NCBI GenBank assembly: GCA_964019695.1
Contig: OZ026525.1
Span: forward strand, 65,504,253 to 65,568,252
DNA length: 64,000 nt
Reading direction: 5' to 3'
DNA from: Loripinus fragilis
Taxonomy: Eukaryota > Mollusca > Bivalvia > Lucinida > Lucinidae
Position 1 is the first letter of the stretch, and the number at the start of each line of letters is the position of its first letter. The notes below the pieces were generated by a model. The model had not been told where the DNA came from. It saw only the letters and a list, made by a program, of their open reading frames with translations, and did no database searches. This document shows positions 24,120-34,098 of this stretch, piece after piece. The position numbers and the translations under genes are program-made.

Positions 24120-24900
24120 TGTGTTGATTACAACGAAGGTTTCAGATCACTGATGTGACATTGGAGTCAGAGTTCAAGGTCAAACATACTTAAAATCTGT
24201 TACAGCTTGTAACGCGAAGTCCTCTATCATTCTTTGGTGGAGGTGTTCATTTCTAGCACAAAGCCATTATTGCTTATGGCGTGTACATTACGATAAAGGT
24301 TTAAAAACAGCGATTCGATCTTGGAGTCAATGACCAGTGTCAAATATACTTAAAATCAGTCTATGGTTTGAAGGCGTACTTCTCTTACATTATTAATTGT
24401 GTTCATATTTGGCACAATGATTGCATTTGGCATTACCGATATGACATTAAATTTAAAGGTCAGGCAAATTTACTGGTACATAGTCTGTGTTACGGCTCTT
24501 GTTTCATTTTTGAGCGAGGGTTTTCAGAATTGACACAGTGATTGCCTATGGTACGTACATTACATGAAAGCTTCAAATCACCGATATGGCCTTTGAGTCA
24601 AAGGTCAAGGTCAAAATACTTTAAATATGTCTTACAACTCATAACACAAACTCCTCTTTCCTTTTCTGATGGACGGTGGTTCATATTTCATACAACGATT
24701 TCCTATAGTGTGTAAATGATAACAAGCGTCTCAGACTGCTGATATGACCTTAGATTCAAAGGCCAAGGTCAAATACTTAAAATTTGTCTATCGCAATATT
24801 ATTTTAGATGTTAGTGGTTCATACTTGGGACACTGATTGCATATGGCTGTCGATGACAACAAAGGTTTTAGATTGCTTGTAAGACCTTCGTCTCGAAGGC
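24120..24900 (+). repeat. Second diverged tandem array, AAGGTCAAA-rich
   Basis: Units contain ACGAAGGTTTCAGATCACTG, then TGACATTGGAGTCAGAG and AAGGTCAAA, at about 24136, 24290, 24430 (short), 24545, 24720 and 24855. Period is about 140-185 bp. It follows the first array directly and shares the AAGGTCA word with it, but not the rest of the unit. Confidence 0.75.
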
Positions 24901-24987
24901 ATAGGCTAAAATGGTAATACAGTAAGACATGTCTTAAGCAATCACTCAAAAAGAAGACCAATTATTGGGTTTCAAGACGGACACTCA

Positions 24988-25065
24988 CTTAATGCAGGCT
25001 AAAAGTATTGCAGAATGCTCCCGTTGAGCAGTCTGCAGTACTTTTGCCATACATTAAGCTACCAC
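24988..25065. repeat. Hairpin element, copy 1 (AAAGTATTGCAGAATGCTC)
   Basis: Inverted halves TTAATGCAGGCTAAAAGTAT and its diverged mirror ending CATTAAG. Same family as the hairpin at 32437-32505, which is nearly perfect. Confidence 0.75.
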
Positions 25066-25274
25066 ATGGCTTTAAGATTATTGTTTTGACTATTTTTGAG
25101 TGGCCGCTTAAGAAAGGTTTTACTTTATTATACGGTATTTATTGTATTTGCGGATCATTTGCGAAGGGCCTACCCATCGGTTGACCCGATTATAGTGCTC
25201 TGTTTTCCATATTTGATATGTGAATTTGAACTGTATGCTCAAAACAGATGTCAACTAAAATATAAAAAGGTATT

Positions 25275-26085
25275 CTAATGCATTTGCTTTTGTAACGCTA
25301 CTTCTGATTGGATAACGTCAAAAATTTGCGTTAGTATATCCTGCGATATACTGTAGGAAACATTTTGACGTCATTAATTACGCCACATTTCATTAGATGA
25401 CGTGCGGCATTATGCGGCTTGCAAGGTTCCTATTTGAGACGAAACTGAAGAAGTGCATTAGAATGGGGATAGCCATATTCAATTTTTTCATTTGGGGAGG
25501 TATATCGTCGGATATACGTTCGCGCGTCACCGTAAAACTAAATTTCCGACCGTATATCCGACGACATACCTCCTCAAATGACAAATTTGAATACGGTCAT
25601 CCCCTAATTCTAATGCACTTGCAAATGCAACGCGACGTCTGATTGGATAACGTCATAAATTTGCGACGGTATATCCTGCGATATACTGTCGGAAACCCGG
25701 CGTCATTACGTAACGTCGCTTTTCATTGGTTGACAAGTGAATATATGCAGCTGGCAAGCAGTTTTATGCAGCTGGCAAGCGGTTTTATGCAGCTGGCAAG
25801 CGGTTTTATGCAGCTGGTAGCCGCTGGACGTATAGGCGCAACAAAGTACATTTTCGCTGTCTTTTTGAAGGGAAAATGTTAATAGTGCATTAGAATGGGG
25901 ATAACCATATATTCAAAATTTTCATTTGGGGAGGTATATCGTAGGATATACGTTAGAAAATCACGTCAAATCACCGATATGGCTCCGCTTACGCGTCGCC
26001 GTAAAACTAAATTTCCGACCGTATATCCGACGATATACCTCCCAAAATGAAAATTTTGAATACAGTTACATGTATCCCCTAATTT
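25275..26085. repeat. Alternating foldback repeats A-B-A-B
   Basis: Segment A (25275-25390 and 25605-25735) has TCTAATGCAyTTGC, CTGATTGGATAACGTCA and TATATCCTGCGATATACTGT. Segment B (25454-25619 and 25887-26080) is a palindrome with GTGCATTAGAATGGGGATA outside, GGAGGTATATCGTCGGATAT inside and mirror copies on the right. Part of A recurs near 40917. CRE-like TGACGTCA occurs at about 25367. This looks like nested or tandem copies of one foldback family. Confidence 0.8.
25745..25822 (+). repeat. 21-bp tandem repeat, about 3.6 copies
   Basis: Unit ATGCAGCTGGCAAGCGGTTTT, nearly identical between copies, located between foldback copies. Its length is a multiple of three, so one frame reads through it, but nothing else supports coding. 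Confidence 0.95.
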
Positions 26086-26368
26086 AACGGATCGGAATTG
26101 CCTGCACGCTGATACTACATTGTATCCTTTATGCATTTTAATATACCTGTACAAAGGTAAACCGAATACTATTTTTCTCATTCATGCAGTAATGAGCAAT
26201 TCTTAGAACTACTTGTACTTTATTACAAATGCTTTAAGTACTTCAATTTGTTATTACTATTGCGGGAAATGTACAGAATATGAAATCTGTGCAAAATTCC
26301 AAACTTAAGTCTCATACCTGATTGTACATTTAGTCTTTAAACCTGACTTTATAAACACCTACCACAAT

Positions 26369-26563
26369 CACACCGGAAAGGCGGCAATCGAAAACATTAA
26401 TACTATCAACGCACGTAGATAAAATCGTTAGGAACAGAGTTTTCGACTGCCATGTGTCATCCGACTGGCGACAAATGGCAATCGAAAACACTCTTTCTAG
26501 CACTTTTTGATCCACGTTCGTCGATTGTTAAGAGCGTTTTCGATTGCCGCCTCTCCGGTGTAA
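26369..26563. mobile_element. MITE with CACCGGAGAGGCGGCAATCG ends
   Basis: Left CACCGGAAAGGCGGCAATCG (about 26371) and right, reversed, CACCGGAGAGGCGGCAATCG are inverted, about 30 bp. Internal GCAATCGAAAAC words repeat the terminal motif. Noncoding. Confidence 0.78.
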
Positions 26564-26569
26564 TATCAC

Positions 26570-26780
26570 CATTAGCTAGCCAAAATGCTCATCAGCCGGC
26601 AGAGATGGTGCTCAAAAAAGCCCACTCAGCAGCTACAGAGACTAGCTCAAATATTAACATTTTGCATGTTGTAAGTTTAGATATTACACTTTCCAAAGAG
26701 CGAATAAGAAAGGCGCTGATCTGATTGCGTGGAAGCCCAGGCTGGTCTGCGCTTTTGTTGTTGGCATGCAACTCTTGTCG
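26570..26780 (+). repeat. GATCTGCGC-type dispersed repeat, copy 1
   Basis: Contains AGCTACAGAGACTAGCTCAA, TTACACTTTCCAAAGAGCGAAT and GGCGCTGATCTGATTGCG followed by GGCTGGTCTGCGCTT. The same order occurs at 35195-35424 and, reversed, at 51880-52040. Confidence 0.65.
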
Positions 26781-27517
26781 ATACCATCATTATATGGTAT
26801 GCTCAATTTTCATGGCGTTCGTGAGTAGTCACATTCGGCATGTTAAAGTGTTCAGAGAGGTGTGTAATTAGCGTTAGCATAAATGATTCTTGGCACTGAG
26901 CATAGGGAATAGTACATTTACAACATGCTATTTACCAGTTCTGGAAGCAGATAAATATCGACAGAATATAATACATATGTAACATAATGGAGGTAAGTGG
27001 TTTATTTTATCAAATTGCATGTAGTAATGTAGTAAAATGTGCATGAATTTTTATTCTTGGTGATCAGTCGAAATCTGGTGGAAATTTTGCAGTTACCATT
27101 CCGTTGGTAATACAAAGGATCCAAGTGATTTAATCCATGATGGTTCCAAGTTGTGTCAACGATGTTGGCTACTGAAATATTGGACCTGACTTTTTTGCAT
27201 GCGAATACCAAAGACGCAGATCAGCCTTCGCATCCGCGCAGTGTGGTAGTGATCTATTTTGTTGCCCTCTGGATTAATTTTCCGCCAAATGCAATTTGGC
27301 TATTTTTATTTTTTAATCCCTTGAAACATTTAAACACAAGAAGTAATTCATAACAATGGTATTTTTATTTGCTACACATTATTTCATATTCATATCAATT
27401 CGGTTTCTATTTTGTTTCTGACCTCTCAGGGGAGATAGTTTCTTTGTTTTATAGTGCCACAAAGCTCCGCCAAAATATATGAAAATCACGATCTGCATTA
27501 CGTTTTCATAAATATAT
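26781..27517. other. No gene recognised
   Basis: Includes a short related fragment near 27180-27250 (GACGCAGATCAGCCTTCGCA) of the GATCTGCGC family. Otherwise unassigned. Confidence 0.4.
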
Positions 27518-28175
27518 CTTTGCTTTATCTCCTTTTTATATCTTGATTTACATGTTCTAAGAGCTGATGCATGGATAAGTTAGGGATCTTTCATGCAAAC
27601 CAAACATCTATGTGTCTTGATCCACATCTGAAGTTATAGTTTGGGTTGGAGCCGTGAAACCGGTTTAGGCCCTCCAGTAAAAGTATTTTTACTGACCGTT
27701 CCAATGCGGTACTTATTTTGTGGATCGATTTTGTTAGGTATGCTTCATATTGGTGTGTTGTGCTGTTGTGTCTGTTCCTTGTAGTCTTGTGGTCACCTGC
27801 TGGGATAGGACTGACCTCTTGGCTGTCGTGTTTGTTGTGTTTTGTCATTTTCCCAAATATGCCTGGTCCATGTCAGAAACAAGGGCGAGGTTGACGCCGT
27901 GAAACTGGTTTAAGCCCTCCAGTTAAATATTTTTACTGACCGTTCTAAAGCGGTACTTCTTTTGTGGATCATTTGTGTTTTTATGTCTTGTGTTTGTCAT
28001 GCTTTCGCGTCTGTTCATTGCTGATATGTGGTCACCTGCTGGGAAAAGGCTGACCTCTCGGCTCTTGTTTGTGATGTTTAATTTTGTTTTTTTTTTCACT
28101 TTCCCATGTGGTATCCTGGGTTAGGTGTGGTATTTGATTGTATCGACTCCTGATCTTTGCCACCTTTTTTACTTT
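27518..28175 (+). mobile_element. LINE-L copy 4 with duplicated 3' cassette
   Basis: Carries two successive copies of a cassette of about 250 bp. The first runs TGTGTCTTGATCCACATCTG, CCCTCCAGTAAAAG, GACCGTTCCAATGCGGTACT, CACCTGCTGGGATAGG. The second starts at about 27868 with TGGTCCATGTCAGAAACAAG and repeats the same landmarks. Ends TCCTGATCTTTGCCACCTTT, the family terminus. It shows that the 3' region of LINE-L includes tandem cassettes, variable in number. Confidence 0.8.
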
Positions 28176-28425
28176 GATGCTCCAGCTCACAGTCTTTGGA
28201 ACACTGGTCAAAGGCTCTAACCACCTGAGTTACCTGCAGTAGGCGGTTCAAAATCACCACCACATACTTTCTTGTATTGACCAATTCGGGGCGTTTTGAC
28301 TCTATGACATAGTTGTATGAAGTCATGATTTAGGCATAGGGGAGTGTTGGTTTGTGACAGATCCAGACAAAAAGACAGACAAGCAGGAAACTTTTTGCTA
28401 CTCGAGCTCACAGACCTTGGAACAC
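28176..28425 (-). mobile_element. SINE-like insertion between about 28-bp direct repeats
   Basis: AGCTCACAGTCTTTGGAACA (about 28189) and AGCTCACAGACCTTGGAACA (about 28408) are direct repeats in a longer 28-bp match. Between them, on the minus strand, GTAACTCAGGTGGTTAGAGC (about 28235-28210) resembles a pol III A-box region. A long target duplication around a retroposed tRNA-like sequence is one reading; an unrelated short duplication is another. Confidence 0.45.
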
Positions 28426-28794
28426 TGTCTGTCTGTTATGTCGGTAAACAGTCTGTCGGGAACAGTATGATGATTTGCCTTGTCGAAATATTAAAAAAGT
28501 AGACAGTGAACTAGTAGACAGAGTGATAACACTAGGATTACATCTTCTTACAACTTCTTTACACAGCTTACCATGTATCTTCAGCTTTACAAATCATGAG
28601 GCTGTGAAACAAATTCGTATTGGGGTGACGGTACTAATTACATCATCATTTCCTGAGTACAAAAAAAGTTTTGGCTCACATTTTGAATACAGTTAAAATA
28701 TCAGCTTCTGCTATTGGACGAATCTGATTTCGGTGCATGCTTAAATCATTTTTTTTCTGAGAAAATAGGGTTTGATCATTTAATAAATTCCATC

Positions 28795-28965
28795 AAATTT
28801 TAGACCGAGGGCCGCGGGTTCGAGCCTCACCGGCGTCACTGCGTTGTGGTCCTTGAGCAAGACACATTTATCCTAGCTTAGTACTGGTTCAACCCAGGAA
28901 GACCCGCCCCTGTTTAACTGAAAGATTGTTGATGGGACGTAAAGAATCAAATTAAACAAACAAAC
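28795..28965 (+). mobile_element. tRNA-derived SINE-2 (truncated head)
   Basis: B-box GCGGGTTCGAGCCTCACC (about 28814), body GTCCTTGAGCAAGACACATT, TAGTACTGGTTCAACCCAGG and end GATGGGACGTAAAGAATCAA followed by an AAACAAACAAAC tail. Same 3' end as the copies at 36245 and 40315. Confidence 0.78.
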
Positions 28966-29385
28966 TGATGAAAGTGACCGGAATGCGCTTAAAAAGTGTT
29001 TTTTGGCTGAAGTGTTTGTATTGTTGTCTTTGGGAAATGAATTTGTACCGTCACCCCTGTTTTGGTACATGTACTTATCACGCGTTTAAAAAGCTACTTT
29101 ATGCGCATGCAGTAAGAACCGTTATTTCACGGGCTGGCATGGTTATGAGAATTGCATGATGCAGGTTACTAGCCAAAGAATTGTCTGGCTTTCAGCACTC
29201 CACATGTTTTCTCCATATCAATAATACGATCGTAAATAGCCAAATCATCTCAGTCGTCAGTTCTTAAATCACATTCATTGCCAGCAGTATAGAAGTCGGG
29301 AGAATACCAAAGTCCAAATGCTCAACGTTCAAGTGTTTACATTATCAACTGGGATGCTGCAGGTAAACAAGATACAAGATAAAAT
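28966..29385. other. No gene recognised
   Basis: The frame at 28968-29159 has no recognisable domain and begins next to the SINE tail. No splice-supported exon seen. Confidence 0.4.
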
Positions 29386-29478
29386 AGTTATACCATGATA
29401 CCACCTGTCCACCTGTTCGTAAGATGATGCTCTTGGATTATCTCCACGTACAGGCGGACAACCCATGGTATAAATTAT
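29386..29478. mobile_element. MITE-C copy 2
   Basis: AGTTATACCATGATACCACC on the left and ACAACCCATGGTATAAATTA on the right; the interior CACGTACAGGCGG matches copy 1 at 19915. More diverged than copy 1. Confidence 0.75.
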
Positions 29479-29713
29479 TACATATTTATCATGACAAGGG
29501 TAAATAACCAGAAACAAGCAAGCTTAGAATGGCACATTTTCTTAAAACGAGTGTCTGATATATCATAATCTGGTAAAACAGTCAGAAATTTGGATGTTTA
29601 TACCAACTCTATTATTATTCCATTTATCAAATGCCAGCGCTGCTATTTTCAGCCATGATAATGGTCCTGTGTTTAGTTTTACCATTTTACAGCTTCAACA
29701 TGTCTCAGACTAC

Positions 29714-29898
29714 CAGTAGACTGGCTCCCCGTCGTATGTTCATAACTTTATAAAGATGTGTGTAAAATCCCAGACCTAGTACAATCCAAAGATTGTTTTA
29801 CCACAAAGTTTCTTTTTAATCAGCCATCATCAGTGGAATTATTTTTTAAGTCTTAAGAAATTAATAAGTTTGACGACGGGAGCCAGGCTAGACCACTT
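29714..29898. mobile_element. Small MITE with GGCTCCC-GTCG ends
   Basis: AGACTGGCTCCCCGTCGTAT (about 29717) is mirrored by GACGACGGGAGCCAGGCTAG (about 29872). About 24-30 bp of imperfect inverted repeat, about 180 bp total, noncoding. Confidence 0.65.
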
Positions 29899-29929
29899 AC
29901 TATTATTATTAAAGGGATACAGCCGCGTG

Positions 29930-29990
29930 AAAAGTGCATAATATGAAACCTGTGCAATTTGCACAGGTTTCATATTTTGTACATTTCATG
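29930..29990. repeat. Short palindrome AATATGAAACCTGTGCAA
   Basis: Arms AATATGAAACCTGTGCAA and TTTGCACAGGTTTCATATT (29940-29977) are perfectly complementary, with weaker mirror symmetry beyond. A diverged half occurs near 26277. Confidence 0.85.
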
Positions 29991-30371
29991 CGTGACTTAC
30001 AGCAAATTAGAACAATCACGTCCATTTCAAAACATTTATTACTTTTCAAATGCTATCAGCTCAGTTTGAAAGTATTGGAATTTTTTTTTTGTAACTTTAC
30101 AAACGTGTAGAAGGGCAAATCGACCGTATAAGGGGTACCAGTGACCCTGCAATTTCAATCTTTGCATTTTATTGCAGAAAACCAGTCGATTTGGCGAGAA
30201 AAGTGGCCCGCGTTTTGAGTCTTTCTAATATCATTTTTCAACTTTACTGAGTAGGACAGGATATCATATTAGGATCAACTCTTAATTAGTTTACAACCTT
30301 CTTATATACAACATTTATTTTCTATTTTGTGAGAAGCTATTTAATTTATGATAGTATAACATTAGGTCTCC

Positions 30372-30755
30372 AAAATGAACTGTGGAGACTGTGAAGTCGG
30401 AAGTATGAAGTCTGTACTGTGCAGTGTAAAGTATGGATTTTGAAGTGTGTAGTATGAAGTGTGAAACCTGAACTACAAAGTGTAAAGTATGAAGTGTAAA
30501 GTCTGAACTATGAAATCTTTAAAGTCTGAAGTGTGAACCATGAAATGTAAAGTATAAATCGTGAAGTAAGAACTTTGAAATATCATTTTCCGTTGTCTTC
30601 CATACATTAAAAACGTTTTAGAAAAATATGAAGTGTGAAGTATGAAGTATGGATTGTGAACTTTGAAATGTATCTTGTCTCCTACAAATACGGAATGTTT
30701 TAGAAAACTATGAAGTGTGAACTGTAAAGTTAGAACTGCAAAGTCACAACCGCTC
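30372..30755 (+). repeat. Degenerate AAGTNTGAA minisatellite
   Basis: Words such as GAAGTATGAAGT, GAAGTGTGAA and AAAGTCTGAACT recur every 8-9 bases over more than 350 bp. A higher-order pattern is visible: TTTTAGAAAAATATGAAGTG near 30623 and TTTTAGAAAACTATGAAGTG near 30693. Confidence 0.8.
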
Positions 30756-31019
30756 TTTCATACACTTTCTGTTGTCTTCGAGAAAATACCTATGTCATTA
30801 CCGAGTGCGTGGGTGCTAGTGCATAAGTATGCACAATGTGTCTTTGATAATAGAACTGCCAATTCCTGGAATACTGCGCATATGAGCCTGCATGTTAAGT
30901 ATCCCAAAGTATCAGACTAGGTCATGCGGTTTTGGCGTACACTGTAAGATTAATGCTTAATTAATGATTGAAATGCAGATATTTAGCTTGCACTGATGAT
31001 GAAAGACAATAGGCTTTTA

Positions 31020-31290
31020 ATGTCTGTGAAGTCAAAAGGTCAAAGCATTTTCTTTCCTGAAAGTAAGCCATGTTGTAAATTAAATTAAAGGGAATGAAGC
31101 GTAGAAAACCATGCATGCAAATAGTCTAGCCTTACACACATCCTTGACTGATGGGTGGTGTCAAAAGGTCAAACATTATTTTCATGAAACATATCAAATT
31201 AAAGGGAAAGAAGAGTAGAGCATATCAAGCAATGCAAATTGACTTTTAACACACCACTGACCTCTGGGTCGGGTTAAAAGGTCAGATAGT
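31020..31290 (+). repeat. About 125-bp tandem repeat, two-plus copies
   Basis: AAAAGGTCAAA recurs near 31034 and 31161 and as AAAAGGTCAGA near 31277, followed in the first two by TTAAATTAAAGGGAA / TCAAATTAAAGGGAA and GTAGA. Diverged units. Confidence 0.65.
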
Positions 31291-31537
31291 GAAATTGTGC
31301 AGATAAGTATATTTTCATGTACAACATAATTGACAGGCTTTAGTTATGATCTGAATGATATCCAAGGTGGACTTTGGAGTTGAGCTTAAACAATATTTTA
31401 TTGAAATATTCTACATTCATGCAATATATACATTGTCAATGGATACATGATCTGACAGTAAGGTTTGAGGGTTTAAGAAACATGATTAATATATTTGGAT
31501 TTACTCTTTCCGAGCAAGCATACAATCTCTGGGGCTA

Positions 31538-31589
31538 ATCGGCCCGCCAGCGAAACGCCATTTAAATGGCGTTTCGCTGGCGGGTCGAT
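31538..31589. repeat. 52-bp palindrome with GGCCCGCCAGCGAAACGCC arms
   Basis: 26-bp arms with one mismatch and no spacer. The same 52-bp palindrome lies at 62291-62342 inside a complete MITE, and a half near 18251. Here the surrounding MITE ends are not evident. Confidence 0.9.
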
Positions 31590-32130
31590 AGTGGGCCGTT
31601 TTATGTGGTTACTCGGCTCTCTAGAATAACCCTTCGTCAGGGGATTTAAATTTCGAAGAATATGCCTAGTTCTACGAGGAACGTTATCTGACTTTGTGGA
31701 GAACATCATAATTACTGCTAAAGTACTTATGATTCTTCAAGATAAATTTTATTTTTTCAGGCAGTTTCAATTATCAAGGAATGTATGCATCAAACTTCTA
31801 AAGAACATTTTCATCAACAGAAACATTAGCAAAATTTATTGTTTGGCAGTTGCAAAATTATGCAAAACTTGATGATGTAAGAAAGCAATAAGCAGGCTCA
31901 TAAAAGCTCATGGTACTTATCGCATTTGCGTTATGCCACTCTTCAAGCATTCTACTTAATGGAGTTATAGGTACATTACCTATATTTTTGTATTGGCCTT
32001 CATCTACCTGTGCTTGCATACCGCCACGCCAAGGCCTTCTCTGCTCGCATACATAAAGTACAGTAAAACCTGTGTAAAACGGCCATTCAAAAAAAGACAA
32101 AACAAATACCCTAGTAACAATTGGTAGCTT
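31590..32130. other. No gene recognised
   Basis: The minus-strand frame at 31858-32136 has no recognised domain and overlaps the start of the next MITE. Confidence 0.4.
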
Positions 32131-32436
32131 ATGCACCAGTCATTTGTATCCACGACCCCCACCTAAGGGGATAGCCGTGGAATAGCCGGGCTAACATGCA
32201 GGGCAATTACTTTTTGATTGTCCCAGCAGTGGTGGGGAAGTGCTGGGGCTATAACATTGAGACAGTTACCCCAGTGAGATTTTCTGTTGTGTAGGGCGGG
32301 GCTCAGAGGAGGGTTGTTACCATCAGCTTGTCCCCACAGGGCGGGGCTTATACCAGGGCTCTGAAAAGTGAAAGTCATTATTATCCACGCCCATCCCCGT
32401 AGGTGGGGGAGCAGTGGATACAAATGACTGATGCAT
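32131..32436. mobile_element. 306-bp MITE with ATGCACCAGTCATTTGTATC ends
   Basis: Terminal inverted repeats of about 40 bp: ATGCACCAGTCATTTGTATC then CAC...CCCCCACCTAAGGGG on the left; mirror CCCCGTAGGTGGGGG ... GATACAAATGACTGATGCAT on the right. The interior is GC-rich (GGGCGGGGCT). The next hairpin element starts within a few bases of the right end. Confidence 0.85.
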
Positions 32437-32505
32437 TAATGAAGGTCGAAAGTATTGCAGAATGCTCCAATTGAAGCATTCTGCAATACTTTTGACCTTC
32501 ATTAA
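32437..32505. repeat. Hairpin element, copy 2
   Basis: TAATGAAGGTCGAAAGTATT and AATACTTTTGACCTTCATTA mirror each other, with GCAGAATGCT / AGCATTCTGC continuing inward to a loop of a few bases. One mismatch seen in the arms. Same family as 24988-25065. Confidence 0.9.
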
Positions 32506-32882
32506 GCAATAACTGGTCTTGAAAAACAATTTTTGATCTTTTTGAGAGTGACCTATTTACAAAGGTTTTACTGTACTTTGTGTACGCGAAACAGAGATGA
32601 TTCTGTCGATTCTGTGTGGTGCCGCATGCGCTTATGATCCTTCTCTCCTATGATATAAATATAGTACCAAAATCTCAAGTACTGTTCTTCACATCTTGCC
32701 AAGGTATCCGTTGACGAATATCAAGGCTACAAAAGGAAGGGATACATGTATCTGTCGGGCCACAGAAATTGAGTGTAAAATATTTTAATTTTCTCGCAAA
32801 ATTTAGCTTTTACAAGTATAAATTTGCCGCTACCATACCCAACACACCCGAGTAAATGACGAATTTAAATCCCCTTCAAAAT

Positions 32883-32990
32883 GTAAGCGAGTAAGATAAT
32901 GAAATACCGCAAACACACACTGCAGACCAACCCAAGTCACCGCAAGAAACGCCACAGAACACTAACAGTCGCTAAACATCGGGAAGACTA
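32883..32990 (-). mobile_element. LINE-R 3' fragment
   Basis: Reverse of GTCTTCCyGATG...TGGCGTTTCTTGCGGTGACT, TTGGTCTGCAGTGTGTG and the family end TTACTCGCTTACATTTTG. Diverged from the other copies. Confidence 0.55.
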
Positions 32991-33094
32991 TTAAAGTAAA
33001 GTATATATGATTGAAATTAAGCTCTCGCTGAAATCTCCAGGATCATGTGGAACTGAACACAAGGCTTCCAGTTTGTGTATATGAAAATCAATTT

Positions 33095-33412
33095 GTGACC
33101 TGGTCCACATCAGTATTAAGGGTGAGGATTGGCGACATGAAATTGGTTTAAGCCTTCCAGTAAATATTTTACGGACCGTTCCAAGGCGGTACTTCTTTTG
33201 TGGATCATCTATGTTTTTTTCTATCTTGTGTTTGGTATGCCTCTGTGCGCGTCTGTTGATTTGTGCCTTGTTGTCACCTGCTGGGAAAGGGCTGACCTCT
33301 TGGCTCTCGTTTGTAGTGTCTAACTGTAAGTTTGTCACTATCCCATTGGTATAATGGGTCAGGTGTGGTACTTGATTGTATTGATTCCTGATCTTAGCAC
33401 CCTTATATACTT
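33095..33412 (+). mobile_element. LINE-L copy 5, 3' region
   Basis: GGTCCACATCAGTATTAAGG, TTTAAGCCTTCCAG, GACCGTTCCAAGGCGGTACT, CACCTGCTGGGAAAGGGCTG and end CTGATCTTAGCACCCTTATA. The long minus-strand frame across it (32991-33491) is the antisense of this repeat. Confidence 0.8.
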
Positions 33413-33894
33413 TGAATTGCGAGTCATTTCCTGCCCCAGTCCCAATTTCGTATTTTCGCCGGATAGCCACATTTAGTATTTTGAGCTGCAAAAAGGTTTT
33501 TATTGGTGTTCATACATCAGAAGCAACAAAATGCATTTAGAGCCAAGAGTTGAAGGCTATCCCCTTATATTATGTAATATGTAATATGTAAACGTTGTCA
33601 AGGCTGGACCTCTCTGACAAAGCATTCTGGATCCGCGCATGCACACTACAGTCAGTGTTGATGTAATATTAACCTTTGTATTTAATGAACACTAGGGCTC
33701 TTCATTTTACATACCAAGCGGTCGTCAGTTGGAATTTCGAAATTAGGATGTACTTCAGTCCGCATATATTGTCTGAATAGCAAACAGTGGAGACCCAAAT
33801 GAAATGACGCATACTGTGGCATTTCAACTATGTCTTCACTGTTTGCCGAAGTAACCGTAAAATGTTTCCAGTAATAAACATATGACGTTGTTTT

Positions 33895-34080
33895 GTTATG
33901 CAGTACTTTGTGTCCTTTCCAGTTGTGCAATCATATCGCTGGGAAAGAGATAGCGTGTTACTTTACCTTAATTGTCTTCTTGATGTCACGTGGCTGTCAT
34001 TGTCCTTTGCCTCTTTCTCACAATGCCGTAGGTTAGTCTGAAGTGTGTGGTTGTGACATGTCTTGGTCATACTCACTTAT
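33895..34080 (+). mobile_element. LINE-R 3' end abutting the receptor exon's splice site
   Basis: TTGTGTCCTTTCCAGTTGTG, CAATCATATCGCTGGGAAAG, TTGTCTTCTTGATGTCACGT and TTGTGACATGTCTTGGTCAT followed by the family terminus ACTCACTTATAGTTTG. The terminus lies about 20 bp upstream of the AG at 34097-34098, so the pyrimidine tract of the intron lies at the LINE boundary. Confidence 0.7.
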
Positions 34081-34098
34081 AGTTTGTTCTTTTTGCAG

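Noticed and set aside
23040..24900. Regular repeats considered as a CRISPR-like array
   Set aside because: Units of 135-185 bp are diverged throughout, with no short exact repeats and unique spacers; the sequence is animal DNA.
25643..25882. Frame with a repeating seven-residue QLASGFM-type pattern
   Set aside because: The pattern is just the 21-bp tandem repeat translated; the rest of the frame is foldback DNA.
32991..33491. 166-codon minus-strand open frame
   Set aside because: Spans the antisense strand of LINE-L copy 5; equivalent frames recur at other copies (27591, 56233), so it comes from the repeat.
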